From: Bog-756 sp963812525
Lineage (GTDB): Bacteria; Actinomycetota; Acidimicrobiia; Acidimicrobiales; RAAP-2
NCBI GenBank assembly: GCA_963812525.1
Contig: CAWEVL010000011.1
Location: 186,001 to 250,000 of the forward strand
DNA length: 64,000 bases
Direction of reading: 5' to 3'
The stretch's first letter is position 1; each line of letters opens with the position of its first letter. Of this stretch, positions 15,635-26,536 are shown one piece after another. The notes below the pieces were generated by a model that did not search any database, was not told the origin of the DNA, and saw nothing but the letters and a program-made list of their open reading frames with translations. The translations under genes were made by a program, and so were the position numbers.

Positions 15635-16429
15635 TCATTCGGCCGAGGTTAGGCCCTCCCAACCGGGCGGCGGGGTGTCGAGTCGCCAGTACTGCTCGGG
15701 CGTGTTGGCGGCCAGCCGCTCGGACAGGAGGTGGTCCCGCTCGAGGGGGGCGACCTGGCTGGCGTACAGCATGACGGCGGTGCGCTTCCGGTCCATGTCG
15801 GGTTGGACGGGCACCACCGACGGCGTGGGCCAGAGCCCGCCACGGAACAGCTTGGACACCCGCCAGGCCAGCATGCCCGGCAGGTGTTTGTAGCCGGCGT
15901 CCTCGTAGCAGAACCAGGCCGGCTCCTCGCCACCCCCCTTCCCGCCGGCGTGCTGTCCGGCGGCCATGGCCTCCCGTACCAACAGGCCGGCATCGTGGGT
16001 CAGCACGTGGTCGGGGTTGGCCAGGCCCATGGGCAGGAAGACCGCACTCGGCCCCACGGCCACGATGGCCGCCTGGAGCGCCGGGGCCACGTCGGGTGGG
16101 ATGGGCCGGTCCGGTGGGTCCAGGTACTGGTGGTCGGGGAAGTCCAGCCACACCGGCCGGGCCTCCAACGAGGCCATGGCCGCCCGGTCCTCGGCCTGGC
16201 GGGCCCCGACCACGTCGTCACCGGTGGCGAACCCACCGGCCGCGTCCCAGTCGGTCACCTCGTCGGGGTAGGCGGGGGGCCGGCCGGCCAGGACGGTGAT
16301 GACGGTGCTGCCCGGATAGGTGGTCAGGAGATGGGAGGCGCCCAAGGCGGCATCGTCGAAGTGGGGGGACACCACCACGACGCTCCTCAGGATCGACGGA
16401 TCGAGCAGTCCCCAGAGTTCCTTCTCCAT
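15635..16429 (-). CDS. PIG-L family N-acetylglucosaminyl deacetylase
   Basis: A 264-residue zinc deacetylase of the PIG-L/LmbE fold. The metal motif is VVSPHFDDAALGASHL (PHxDD), and LANPDHVLTHDAGLLV gives the later His/Asp region. Family members remove N-acetyl groups from GlcNAc conjugates (mycothiol or lipid precursors, antibiotics); the substrate here is unknown. I chose the ATG at 16429 because TACGCT lies seven bases upstream in the leaderless layout; an in-frame GTG at 16498 would add 23 residues. It follows a DrrAB-like ABC exporter on the same strand but has its own promoter signal. Confidence 0.85.
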   Translation of the reverse strand: MEKELWGLLDPSILRSVVVVSPHFDDAALGASHLLTTYPGSTVITVLAGRPPAYPDEVTDWDAAGGFATGDDVVGARQAEDRAAMASLEARPVWLDFPDHQYLDPPDRPIPPDVAPALQAAIVAVGPSAVFLPMGLANPDHVLTHDAGLLVREAMAAGQHAGGKGGGEEPAWFCYEDAGYKHLPGMLAWRVSKLFRGGLWPTPSVVPVQPDMDRKRTAVMLYASQVAPLERDHLLSERLAANTPEQYWRLDTPPPGWEGLTSAE

Positions 16430-16436
16430 GGGGCGC

Positions 16437-16442
16437 AGCGTA
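16437..16442 (-). promoter_or_regulatory. Leaderless -10 box for the PIG-L deacetylase
   Basis: TACGCT on the minus strand, seven bases before the ATG at 16429; it supports that start over the upstream GTG. Confidence 0.45.
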
Positions 16443-16522
16443 ACGAAGCCGAGGGCGTCGATGCCGGCCCCGACGAGGCGGGCCACACGAGGGCCCACCC
16501 GGCCGGGTCGGGGACCGAGTGC

Positions 16523-17361
16523 CTACCCGAGGGCCCGCCGGTTGAAGCCGATCATCCCGACCCCCATCAAGGCGACCAGCGAGCCCACGGCCACCGTGAA
16601 GCAGATCCAGGTCTGGAGGTGGGGCACCCCGGGGGCCATCAATCCCCGGAGTCCCTCGCTCACGTAGGTCATGGGATTGAGGGCCGACAGCACCTGGAAC
16701 CAACGGATGTGCCCGAGGGAGGGCCACGGGTACTGGCTGGAGCCGGTGAAGATGAGCGGGGTGATGACCAGCGTCAGGGTCACACTGATCCGGTTGGGGG
16801 GCACGTAGGTACCCAGGATGAGACCCATGGCCGCGCCGATGAGCGAGCCCAAGATGATCATGACCACTACGGCCGGCGCCGTGGAGGCCTGCCACGGGAT
16901 CGACCCGAGTATCCACACCCCGACCGGGAACATGACGGCGGCGGCCACGCAGGCCCGCATGGCCGCGAACACCACCTTCTCGACGGCGACCGCACCGGTG
17001 GGGAGGGGGGCGAGGAGGCGGTCCTCGATCTCGTTGCTGTAGGAGAACTCGATCACCAGGGGGAGGGCGGTGCTCTGGAGGCCGGTCAGCACTGCGGCCA
17101 GGGCCACCAGCCCCGGAAAGAGGACCTGCTCGTACCCGGGACGGGCATAGCCCAGCTCGGTGAGGACCTTGCCGAACACGAAGAGCAGGAAGAGGGGCTG
17201 CAGGATGACCTGGGCCAGGAAGACCGGGAACTCCCGACCGGTGACGAACAGGTCCCGCCGGAGGATGGCCAGCGCCGTCATCCACGGGCCCCACCGCGGG
17301 AGCTCGGCCGCCGGTCCGAGCTCGGCCGCCGGTCCGACCGGCACCGTGGACGGGGTGGCGG

Positions 17362-17365
<4 letters not shown>
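16523..17365 (-). CDS. ABC-2 type exporter permease (DrrB-like)
   Basis: A 280-residue membrane protein with about six transmembrane segments, for example VFLAQVILQPLFLLFVFGKVL, ISVTLTLVITPLIFTGSSQYP and WICFTVAVGSLVALMGVGMIG. The arrangement, with a cytoplasmic N-terminus and the PNRISVTL...ALNPMTYVSEGLR region, is that of ABC-2 exporters for drugs or lipids. It overlaps the ATPase gene by four bases (ATGA), so the pair is a coupled exporter. The N-terminus has a duplicated GPAAEL caused by an 18-bp tandem repeat at 17300-17335. Confidence 0.9.
17300..17335. repeat. 18-bp tandem duplication in the permease N-terminus
   Basis: Two identical 18-bp units (17300-17317, 17318-17335) encode a doubled six-residue segment ahead of the first transmembrane helix. 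In frame and probably tolerated. Confidence 0.8.
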
Positions 17366-18441
<1,076 letters not shown>

Positions 18442-18640
18442 GTCCGGCGCTCCTCGGTCGGGGCCCTCCCCGACGCCTCGTCGACGGGCAGGAGAGCGGT
18501 CCCCCGACCCGCGGTCCCCGGGTTGACCTCGGGTCCGCCACCAAACCTAACCAACCGAGGTCGCTCTCCGACATTCCGAGCCGGTGACCCGCCGGGTCGG
18601 CGGCGGGGATACGCTCCGGGCGGAACAAGGAGCAGTGATC

Positions 18641-20164
18641 ATGGGTGGGAGCAACCGCTGGAATCCCCTGAGGGGCGCGACCAGGTCGTGGGGTCACTTC
18701 GTCCGGCGCCCCCGCTCCACCCAGATCCGCACCCTGGTCATGGTGGCGGCGGTCCTCATCGGGACCGGGGTGTGGGTGGCCACGGCGCCGTCGAGTGCGC
18801 CCACCGCCGGTGCGTCGGCCGACCAGTCCTCGGGTGGCTCGGGCTCCGGGCCCACCTCGGTGAGCCGGGCCAGCACGTCGTCGCGGGGTGTGACCGAGCA
18901 CGCCATCAATGTGGTGTTCCCGGTGGTGTCGCTCGGCTCGCTGGCCGGCAAGGAGGGATTCGCCCAGGACGCCGAGTTCGGGGAGCAGACCAAGGCCATC
19001 CTGCTGTTCGTGCGGCAGATCAACCGGTCCGGGGGAATCAACGGTCGGAGGATCAACCCCATCGTGACCAGTTTCGACCCGACCAGCGAGACCGCCATGC
19101 GGGCCCTCTGCAAGACCTGGACCGAAGGGTCGCCGGCCGCCTTTGCCGTGCTGGACGGGGTAGGGGACTGGACCGGGGACAACCAGCTGTGCATCACCCA
19201 GGAGGGCCAGACGCCGATGATCGGCCAGTGGACCACCGTCACCAATTGGACCACCAAGGGGTCGCCGTACCTGTGGTGGACCGGGCCGGACCAGGCCGTT
19301 GTGCTCCAGGCCGTGGTGAACTGGGGGCTCAGCTCGGATCTCCTGGCCGGGAAGCAGGTGGGGGTGATCGCCGGTGACCGGGCGTCGGACCAGTTGGCCC
19401 TGAAGCAGTACCTCCTGCCCGACCTGAGCCGGGCCGGCGTCACCCCGGTGGTCAAGACCATCGCCTCGGACCCCTCCGACACGGCCACGACCGACGCCCA
19501 GGCCCCGCTGGTCGTCCAGCAGCTACGGACGGCCGGGGTCACCTCGATCATCCCCCTGATCCCGTTCAATGTCTTCTTCCCGGTCCTGCAGGCGGAGACC
19601 GATCAGCAGTACTTCCCCCGACTCCTCCTCAGCGACTACGAGTCGAGCATCGAGAGCGGCCTCGGGCTGTTGCCCGTCCCGTATGCCAAGGCCCTCGACG
19701 GCCAGGAGGGCGTCACGACCGAGACCCTCAGTGGGGTCGACGACGACCGCCCGCAGAGCCAGGGCGGCTACGACACCGGGGTGCGCGCCTGTTGGACGGT
19801 CTGGCACAAGGCCTACCCGCAGATACCACCGGGCAACCAGTCCGACTTCATCGAGGAGCAGGGCCCCGTCCAGGGTTGGTGCCAGGCCATCCGGCTGTTC
19901 GCCACCGCGGCGAGGTCGGCCGGCCGCGACCTCAACCGGCGTACGTTCGTCACCGCCCTGTCCAAGGTCAAGAACTTCCCGGGCACCAACACGCCGGTCC
20001 TGAGCTACGGGCCGAACAAGCGCTACGGGCCGACCCAGTACCAGGTGGTGAGGCTGCACATCAACTCGCCGGTGTCGACCCAGTGCAAGATGCCGAAGAA
20101 CAACATCCCGCAGTTCACCTGCTGGGTGAACGTCCAGCCGTTCTCGCCGCTGCCCAGCGGCTGA
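18641..20164 (+). CDS. Extracytoplasmic binding protein of the branched-chain amino acid type
   Basis: About 507 residues. One hydrophobic segment, TLVMVAAVLIGTGVWVATA (residues about 30-48), is an uncleaved anchor or signal; there is no lipobox Cys. After a Ser/Gly-rich linker comes the periplasmic binding fold of the leucine-binding type: INVVFPVVSLGSLAGKEGF, AILLFVRQINRSGGINGRRI, VLDGVGDWTGDNQLCITQEG, and ADLVVQQL-like second-lobe sequence near residue 290. AAGGAG is placed eight bases before the ATG at 18641. It stands alone, with no permease beside it. The LivHM/LivG importer at 33.8-38.9 kb lacks a binding protein of its own, so a partnership is possible but unproven. Confidence 0.82.
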   Translation: MGGSNRWNPLRGATRSWGHFVRRPRSTQIRTLVMVAAVLIGTGVWVATAPSSAPTAGASADQSSGGSGSGPTSVSRASTSSRGVTEHAINVVFPVVSLGSLAGKEGFAQDAEFGEQTKAILLFVRQINRSGGINGRRINPIVTSFDPTSETAMRALCKTWTEGSPAAFAVLDGVGDWTGDNQLCITQEGQTPMIGQWTTVTNWTTKGSPYLWWTGPDQAVVLQAVVNWGLSSDLLAGKQVGVIAGDRASDQLALKQYLLPDLSRAGVTPVVKTIASDPSDTATTDAQAPLVVQQLRTAGVTSIIPLIPFNVFFPVLQAETDQQYFPRLLLSDYESSIESGLGLLPVPYAKALDGQEGVTTETLSGVDDDRPQSQGGYDTGVRACWTVWHKAYPQIPPGNQSDFIEEQGPVQGWCQAIRLFATAARSAGRDLNRRTFVTALSKVKNFPGTNTPVLSYGPNKRYGPTQYQVVRLHINSPVSTQCKMPKNNIPQFTCWVNVQPFSPLPSG

Positions 20165-20224
20165 CCGGCTCATCCGCCCGACCGGTGACCGGCCAACGGG
20201 CGGCGCGGCCATGCCCCGCGCTGG

Positions 20225-20230
20225 TAGACA
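20225..20230 (+). promoter_or_regulatory. Leaderless -10-like box for the PhyH-like gene
   Basis: TAGACA lies six bases before the ATG at 20237. It departs from TANNNT at the last base but has the recurrent spacing. Confidence 0.35.
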
Positions 20231-20236
20231 GGGCCG

Positions 20237-21154
20237 ATGGCCCCCTTGGTGGTCGGCGCCGAACAGCGCCGCCAGTGGCAGATCGACGGATGGTGTGTGC
20301 TGGAGGACGCCCTCCCCGCCGACGAGATTGCCGCCGCCCAGCTGGCGCTGGCCGATCTCTTCCCGGCGGCCGAGGTCGTCCACGCGGCACGGACGGCGAC
20401 CGGTGGGACCGCCCCCGACGGACCGGGGTACGACGTCCGATGGGACGCGGCCAAGCCGGTGTTCCCCTTCGAGAGCATGGCCCTCAACCGCCTGTGCGTG
20501 CACGACGCGCTGATCGACCTCGCCCAGGACCTGTTGTCCACCCAAGACGTGCGGCTCTACCAGGGCCTGGCCAGCGCCAAGTACTTCGACGGCCACCCCG
20601 ACTACGAGCAACTGCTCCACGTCGACTACGGCAACCACACCCTGGTGGTACCCCGCGCCGACCTCGGCTTCCAGCACCTCGAGCTCTTCATCTACCTGAG
20701 CGACGTGACCCCGGAGCGGGCGGCCACCCGCGTGGTGTCCCGTCGACTGACCGGCGACATCCCGGTCGAGCGGGTCTACCTCAGCCTCGACGAGTACGCC
20801 CCGCTCTACGCCGCCGAGGAGCCGGCCTCCGGACCGGCCGGTTCGGTGCTGGCCTACCGTCCCGACGTCTACCACCGGGGTACCTCGCTGACCGAGGAGG
20901 GATCCGCCCGCTACCTGCTCCACGTGGCCTTCAAGCCGGCGAGCACGGACTGGCTCGGCTACCAGGCGTGGCCGCAGGCGGCCGAGGGGAGGGCCTGGCA
21001 CCGGTTCATGGCGTACGCCGGCCCCCGGCAGCTGACCGTCCTGGGGTTCCCCGAGCCGGGCCATCCCTACTGGAACGCGGAGACCCTGGCCGGGGTGGGC
21101 GCCCGCTATCCCCACCTGGACATGAGCCCCTGGCGCCTCGCCGCCTCGGCCTGA
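20237..21154 (+). CDS. Phytanoyl-CoA dioxygenase (PhyH) family protein
   Basis: A 305-residue Fe(II)/2-oxoglutarate oxygenase candidate. The facial-triad HxD is in LLHVDYGNHTLVVP (His, Asp about residues 133-135) and the distal His in DVYHRGTSLTEEG (about residue 214). The N-terminal QWQIDGWCVLEDALPADEI is typical of PhyH proteins. Hydroxylation of a small molecule is likely, but the family is too broad for a substrate. It lies one base before a GH13 gene, so it appears to be the first gene of an operon entering the sugar region. That is unusual company for a PhyH enzyme. Confidence 0.85.
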   Translation: MAPLVVGAEQRRQWQIDGWCVLEDALPADEIAAAQLALADLFPAAEVVHAARTATGGTAPDGPGYDVRWDAAKPVFPFESMALNRLCVHDALIDLAQDLLSTQDVRLYQGLASAKYFDGHPDYEQLLHVDYGNHTLVVPRADLGFQHLELFIYLSDVTPERAATRVVSRRLTGDIPVERVYLSLDEYAPLYAAEEPASGPAGSVLAYRPDVYHRGTSLTEEGSARYLLHVAFKPASTDWLGYQAWPQAAEGRAWHRFMAYAGPRQLTVLGFPEPGHPYWNAETLAGVGARYPHLDMSPWRLAASA

Positions 21155-21155
21155 C

Positions 21156-22779
21156 GTGACCGAGGACGACGTCGCCGAGCCCTCCGAGGAGGGGTGGCCG
21201 TGGTGGAGGGCCGGTGTCCTGTATCAGATCTACCCCCGCTCGTTCGCCGACTCCAACGGTGACGGCACCGGTGACCTGGGCGGCATCATCGACCACCTCG
21301 ACTACCTGCAGTGGCTGGGGGTGGACGGGATCTGGCTCAGCCCGGTGACCAGTGTCGCCCAACGCCGACTGGGGCTACGACGTGAGCGACTACCGGGCCA
21401 TCCAACCCGACCTGGGTACGTCCGAGGACCTGGACCGGCTCATCGCCGAGGCTCGGAGCCGGGGCATCCGGGTCTTGATGGACCTGGTCCCCAACCACAC
21501 CAGCGACCGGCACCCGTGGTTCGTCGAGTCGCGGTCGGCGACGGATGCGCCCCGCCGGTCGTGGTACGTCTGGTCCGAGCCCCAGGCCGATGGTTCGGCC
21601 CCCAACAACTGGGTGTCGAGCTTCGGGGGGTCGGCGTGGACCCTCGATCCCCGAACCGGTCAGTACTACCTCCACAACCATCTCGACGAGCAGCCCGATC
21701 TCAACTGGTGGGACGACGAGGTCCGCCGGGAGTTCGACGACATCCTCACCTACTGGCTGGACCGGGGGGTGGCCGGGTTCCGCATCGACGTGTGCAACAT
21801 CATCATCAAGGACGCCCTCCTGCGGGACAATCCCCCGGCCACCGACAGCGATCCCCCCGACGTGCAGCTCTTCGGCCAGCGGCCGGTCTACAACGGCAAC
21901 CGTCCGGAGGTGCACGACGTCATCCGGCGGTGGCGGCAGCTGGCCGACCGGTACCCCGACGGCGTGCTGGTGGGCGAGACGCCGGTCGAGCCGGTGGAGT
22001 CCCTGGCTGCCTACTACGGCAACGGGGGGGACGAGCTGCACCTGGCCTTCAACTTCCCGTTCATCAGCGCGCCGCTGGACGAGGCGGCCATGCGGACCAT
22101 CGTCGAGGCCACCGAGGCGGCGTTGCCGCCGGGGGCCTGGCCGGCGTGGACCGGCTCCAACCACGACATGTCCCGTTTCGCCACGAGGTGGGCGGGCGGC
22201 GACCCGGACCGGGCCAGGGTGGCCCTGCTCCTGCTGCTGTGCCTCCGTGGCACCCCGGTCCTGTACCAGGGTGACGAGATCGGACTGGGCGACGTCGTGG
22301 TGGCCGAAGCGGACCTGCGCGACCCCCTGGGCATCCGGTACTGGCCGCACTACGCCGGCCGGGACGGCATGCGGACCCCGATGCCCTGGCGGGACACCCC
22401 CGGTGGCGGGTTCACCGAGACCGACGTCCGACCATGGCTGCCGTTCGGGGACCTGGCTGCCACCAACGTCGAGGACCAACGAGCCGATCCGAGTTCGATG
22501 CTCCACCTGGCCCGGGACCTGATCGCCCTGCGGCGGGACACCGACGCGCTGCGGTTCGGTGCCTACCGGACACTGGCCACGGCGCCGGGCACCTGGGCGT
22601 GGAGCCGGGGCGAGGACGTCGTCGTGGCGGTCAACATGACCGACGGCACCGGTGTCGTCGACGGCGTCACCGGTCGGGTGCGGATCGGGACCGACCGCGC
22701 TCGGGACGGGGCGTCGGTGGTCGGCGCCGTCCATCTCCGGGGTTGGGAGGCCGTGGTGGTCGTCCGGTCCCCGGGCTAG
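21156..22779 (+). CDS. GH13 alpha-glucosidase (interrupted by one +1 frameshift near 21350)
   Basis: About 540 residues if one extra base is removed at 21348-21353. Before the shift: GVLYQIYPRSFADSNGDGTG and DGIWLSPV. After it: SPNADWGYDVSDYRAIQP. The joined sequence matches the oligo-1,6-glucosidase/alpha-glucosidase pattern. Catalytic residues are all present: Asp in GVAGFRIDVCN, Glu in DGVLVGETPVE, Asp in GSNHDMSRF. A C-terminal beta domain (EDVVVAVNMTDG) completes it. No signal peptide, so it acts inside the cell on imported oligosaccharides. The GTG start is one base after the PhyH stop. I read the shift as a sequence error or a very recent mutation. Confidence 0.88.
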
Positions 22780-22831
22780 CCGGGATCGACCATCCGGCGG
22801 GCGGAGACGGGTGGGCCCACGGTCGAGCCGG

Positions 22832-23533
22832 TCAGGCGGTGAGCCAGTCGAGTCCGCCGCGGAGGTGCCGGAGGTAGTCGGGGCTCTCCCAGGCGTGGGG
22901 AAAATGGCCGAGCGAGGTCGAGAGGACACGGCCGTCGCCCTCGGTGAAGCACCACGACAGGGGGTAGCCGAAGGCGGGCGGCGCGGCGGCAGCCCCGGCC
23001 GGGGAGTCCGCCGAGGTCAGCTCGTCGGACCGGGCCCGCAGCAGCACGGTGGCGTCGGGGCGCAGGTCCGAGAAGGTGTAGACCTCGTCGTACCACCGCC
23101 AGGTGGCGCCGAGGTGGGAGACGGCCGGATGGGTCATGTCCATCACGTCGAGCGTGCACTCCTGGGTCCACGGGTGGCCGTCGAAGCGTGCCCCGACCAG
23201 GAGCCGGTACTCGTCCCATCCGTAGCAGGCATCGGTGGCCGAGTGGACGGCCAGGATCGAGGTGCGACCGGAGCGGACGGCACCGAGGAGCGCGGCACGC
23301 TGCGCCGGGGTCCAGGGCGTCTCCCCGATGGTGAACAGGGCCACCACCCCGCCGGCGGCCACGTCGGCCGGATCGAGGCTGCGGACGTCGGCTACCCGCC
23401 GGTAGCCCAGCCCGGCCAGTTCGGCCAGTTCGGCCATGGCCGTGGCCGACTGGTCCAGAACGCCATGGGCCCCGGCCGGCCCGTCCCGGTAGGGCGCCAC
23501 CTGGGTCACGTAGATCAACTCGGAGGCGACCAC
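22832..23533 (-). CDS. ThuA-like domain protein
   Basis: A 233-residue protein of the trehalose-utilisation ThuA fold (class I glutamine amidotransferase-like): GVVALFTIGETPWT, ILAVHSATDACYGWDEYRLLVGARFDGHPWTQE, and a final PLSWCFTEGDGRVLSTSLGHFPHAWESPDYL. ThuA-like proteins accompany sugar or glycoside metabolism; the precise reaction is not established for this group. The GTG start is supported by a TAGGCT box six bases upstream. It sits between GH13 and GH78 genes on the opposite strand. Confidence 0.85.
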   Translation of the reverse strand: MVASELIYVTQVAPYRDGPAGAHGVLDQSATAMAELAELAGLGYRRVADVRSLDPADVAAGGVVALFTIGETPWTPAQRAALLGAVRSGRTSILAVHSATDACYGWDEYRLLVGARFDGHPWTQECTLDVMDMTHPAVSHLGATWRWYDEVYTFSDLRPDATVLLRARSDELTSADSPAGAAAAPPAFGYPLSWCFTEGDGRVLSTSLGHFPHAWESPDYLRHLRGGLDWLTA

Positions 23534-23539
23534 GGCCGC

Positions 23540-23545
23540 AGCCTA
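23540..23545 (-). promoter_or_regulatory. Leaderless -10 box for the ThuA-like gene
   Basis: TAGGCT on the minus strand, six bases before the GTG at 23533. Confidence 0.5.
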
Positions 23546-23642
23546 CTGTCGGGTCCCCGCCGGCGACGACGGCCCGGAGGGGACGGTCCCGCGGGCCCGC
23601 CCGGCCGCGGCGACCCGCCCGGCCGTCCGGGCCATCACCAAT

Positions 23643-23648
23643 TACTGT
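23643..23648 (+). promoter_or_regulatory. Leaderless -10 box for the GH78 gene
   Basis: TACTGT lies seven bases before the ATG at 23656; it argues against the in-frame GTG at 23647, which would overlap the box. Confidence 0.45.
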
Positions 23649-23655
23649 GGCCGGC

Positions 23656-26536
23656 ATGGTTGAGGGGGCGGACGACCGCCCGTCACAGGGCTGGAGGCTG
23701 CACCGCCGACAACTGCTCGGTGGGGGACTGCTCGGTGCAGCCGGCGCGGCGTTGGCCCCTCTGGTGTCGCCGGGCGCCCGGTCGGGCGGGCCGGCCGCGG
23801 CCCAGCCGGCGTCGGACGTCCTGCCCGCCGGTTCGACGAATGGCGGGACCGACCAGCCCCGAGCCCCCGATGCGCTGCGGACGGCCGGACTGGCCGCGCC
23901 GCTCGGGCTCGGCGTGGACGACGTGTTCTTGTCCTGGCAGCTCCGGGATCCGCGGCGCGGGGCCCGCCAGCAGGCCTACCGGGTCGTGGTGTCGGGCCCG
24001 GTGGTCGGCCCCGGTCCGGCGCCGGTGGTCTGGGACAGCGGCAAGGTGGTCTCGTCCGACCAGGCCTCCGTACCCTATGCCGGGTCGCCACTGGCTCCGG
24101 ATTCCGCCTACCGCTGGACCGTGCAGACCTGGGACGCCTCCGGCCGGGCCGGTCCCAACTCGGCGGTCGCCACCTTCGAGACGGGGCTGGCCGCCGAGGG
24201 GTGGACGGCCTCCTGGATCCGTCGTGTCGAGAGCGAGACCGGGGAGCCCGACCAGTACACGTACGCCCGTCGCGAGTTCCTGCTCGGGGCGGGGACCATC
24301 GACCGGGCCCGCGCCTATGTCTCGGGCGACCAGCAGTACGAGCTGTACGTCAACGGCGAGCGGGTCGGGAAGGGCCAGGCCTACAGCTACCCGGACTCCA
24401 TGTACTACGAGGCGCTCGACCTCACCCGAGCTGCTCCGTCCCGGTTCGGCCAACGCCGTGGGCATCCTGTCCAACTGGCAGGGCCCGACCAAGGGCCATC
24501 CGGCCGGCGGCGCCCGGGGTCGTGGCCGAGATCGTCGTCCACCGCCGGCACGGGCGCCCCGAGCGGGTGGTCACCGACGGGTCGTGGCGGGTGGCCAAGG
24601 GGGCCTGGCTCCCGGGTACCCAGCGGGACCTCGAGGGCGACCTGGTCGACTTCACGGAGAACATCGACGGTCCGGCCCAACCGGTCGGCTGGGACCGGCC
24701 GGGCTTCGACGACAGCGGCTGGGCCCCGGCCGTGGTGCTGGGCCGTGCGCCCACCGCGCCCTGGACCCACCTGGTCCCGGTGCGGACCCGCATCGTCGAG
24801 GAGCCGGTGCCGGCGGTCTCCCTCACCACCCTGTCGTCGGGGGCCCTGGTGGCCGACTTCGGGAAGGTCTACGCCGCCGTGCCCACGGTCCGGTTCCACC
24901 GCGGCGTGGCCGGCCGCCTGGTGACCATGCGGGCCGGATTCCTGCTGGACCAGCCGGTGGCGGGGCAACCGTTCGACGGTGTTCCGGGTCAGGTCTCGAC
25001 GATGCACGGCACCCAGCACACCGACATGAGCTACACCTACGTCCAGCGAGGTGGGGAGGAGCAGTTCCATCCCTTCGACTACCTGGGCTTCCGCTACTTC
25101 CAGATCGACGACCCGGGGGAGGACCTGCAGCCCGGGGACGTGGTGGCACTGGCCCGCCACACGGCCATGCCCGACGCAGGCCCCGGCCTCCTTCTCGTCG
25201 TCCGAGGCCATCATCGACGCCGAGTTCCAACTGGGCGCCCACTCGGCCCTCTACACCGCCCAGGAGCAGTACATCGACACCCCCACCCGGGAGAAGGGAT
25301 CCTGGCTGTTCGACGGCTTCAACGAGTCCCGGACGGCGATGGCGGCGTTCGGGGAGCAGAACCTCACCCGCAAGTCCCTGATGGAGTTCGGCCAGTCCCA
25401 GAAGCGGTACTGGCCCAACGGGGCGGTCAACAAGATCTACCCGACCGGTCTGGGCGCCCTCGACATCAACGAGTCGACGGAGGCCTACGTCGAGTGGGTA
25501 TGGCAGTACTGGATGCACAGCGGTGACCGGGCCCTGGTCGAGTCGGTCTACGGGGTGGTGCAGAACATCGCCCACTACGTGCAGCGGGCCGTCGCCGCCG
25601 ACACCGGACTGGTGACGTCGTTGCCCTCCACCAACGTGTACTACGACACCCCGGTCGTCACCCGACTGAACGTGCTGGGGGTGAACGTGTTCCGGCGGGC
25701 CGCGGCGCTGGGTCACGTCCTCGGTCGTCCGGCCGGGGAGATCGCCGTCCAGCGGCGGCGGCAGGCGGCCCTGACCGCGGCGGTGAACCGCCGGCTGACC
25801 CGTCCCGACGGCACCTACGTCGACGGTCTCCAGGCTGACGGCACGCCCACGGCGACCGCCTCCCAGACCGCCAACGCCTGTGCCGCGGCGTACGGTGTGG
25901 TACCGGCTTCGGCCCTTGGCGGCCGTGGGCCGCCTGGTGAGCAGCCTCGGCATGCAGGCCACACCCCAGAACGCCGGCGAGGTCCTGCGGACCCTGGCCC
26001 TGGCCGGCCGCTACCCCGACCTGGTGGCCCTCCTGGTGGATGCCACCGGTCCCGGCTGGGCGAACATCCTGGCCCGGGGGGCCACGTTCACCTGGGAGGT
26101 GTGGAACCCATCCGACGTCATCGGGGACAGCATGTCGCATGGATGGGGAGCCACCATGGTCCCCGAGATCCAGCGGTCGCTCTTGGGGGTGCGGCCCACC
26201 GGGCCGGGGTTCTCCACCTTCGAGGTGGCCCCCCCGGCCCACGGGCTGGACTGGGCCCTGGGCTCGGTCCCCACGCCCCGAGGGCCCGTCTCGGTGGCCT
26301 GGCGGCGTCCGACCCCGGCCGATCCGCGGTTCTCGGTGGATGTCCTGGTGCCCCCGAACAGCCACGCCGCCCTCACCGTGCCGACCACGGCTGGCGGGCA
26401 CGCGGCGGGCATCACCGAGGGCGGGCGGCCCATCGGGGGGGTGGCGGGAGTCCATCTGGTCGGGGCGGGCGGCGGTACCGCCCGTCTCGAGCTGGAGGCC
26501 GGCTCCTACCGGATCCTGAGCGCCGCCCCGCCGTGA
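23656..26536 (+). CDS. Secreted GH78 alpha-L-rhamnosidase (interrupted by four +1 frameshifts)
   Basis: Reading through four extra bases (in the C run at 24425-24427, G run at 24516-24519, C run at 25181-25184, GG at 25905-25906) gives one protein of about 958 residues. The N-terminus has a Tat signal (HRRQLLGGGLLGAAGAALA). Then come a fibronectin-like domain (YRWTVQTWDASGRAG), the Bac_rhamnosid N domain (RARAYVSGDQQYELYVNGERVG), the concanavalin-like part with FDYLGFRYFQI, and the (alpha/alpha)6 barrel with YWMHSGDRALVE and VWNPSDVIGDSMSHGWG. It would release terminal alpha-L-rhamnose outside the cytoplasm. No in-frame stop interrupts the joined frames, and the summed length is an exact multiple of three once the extra bases are removed. 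Confidence 0.85.
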
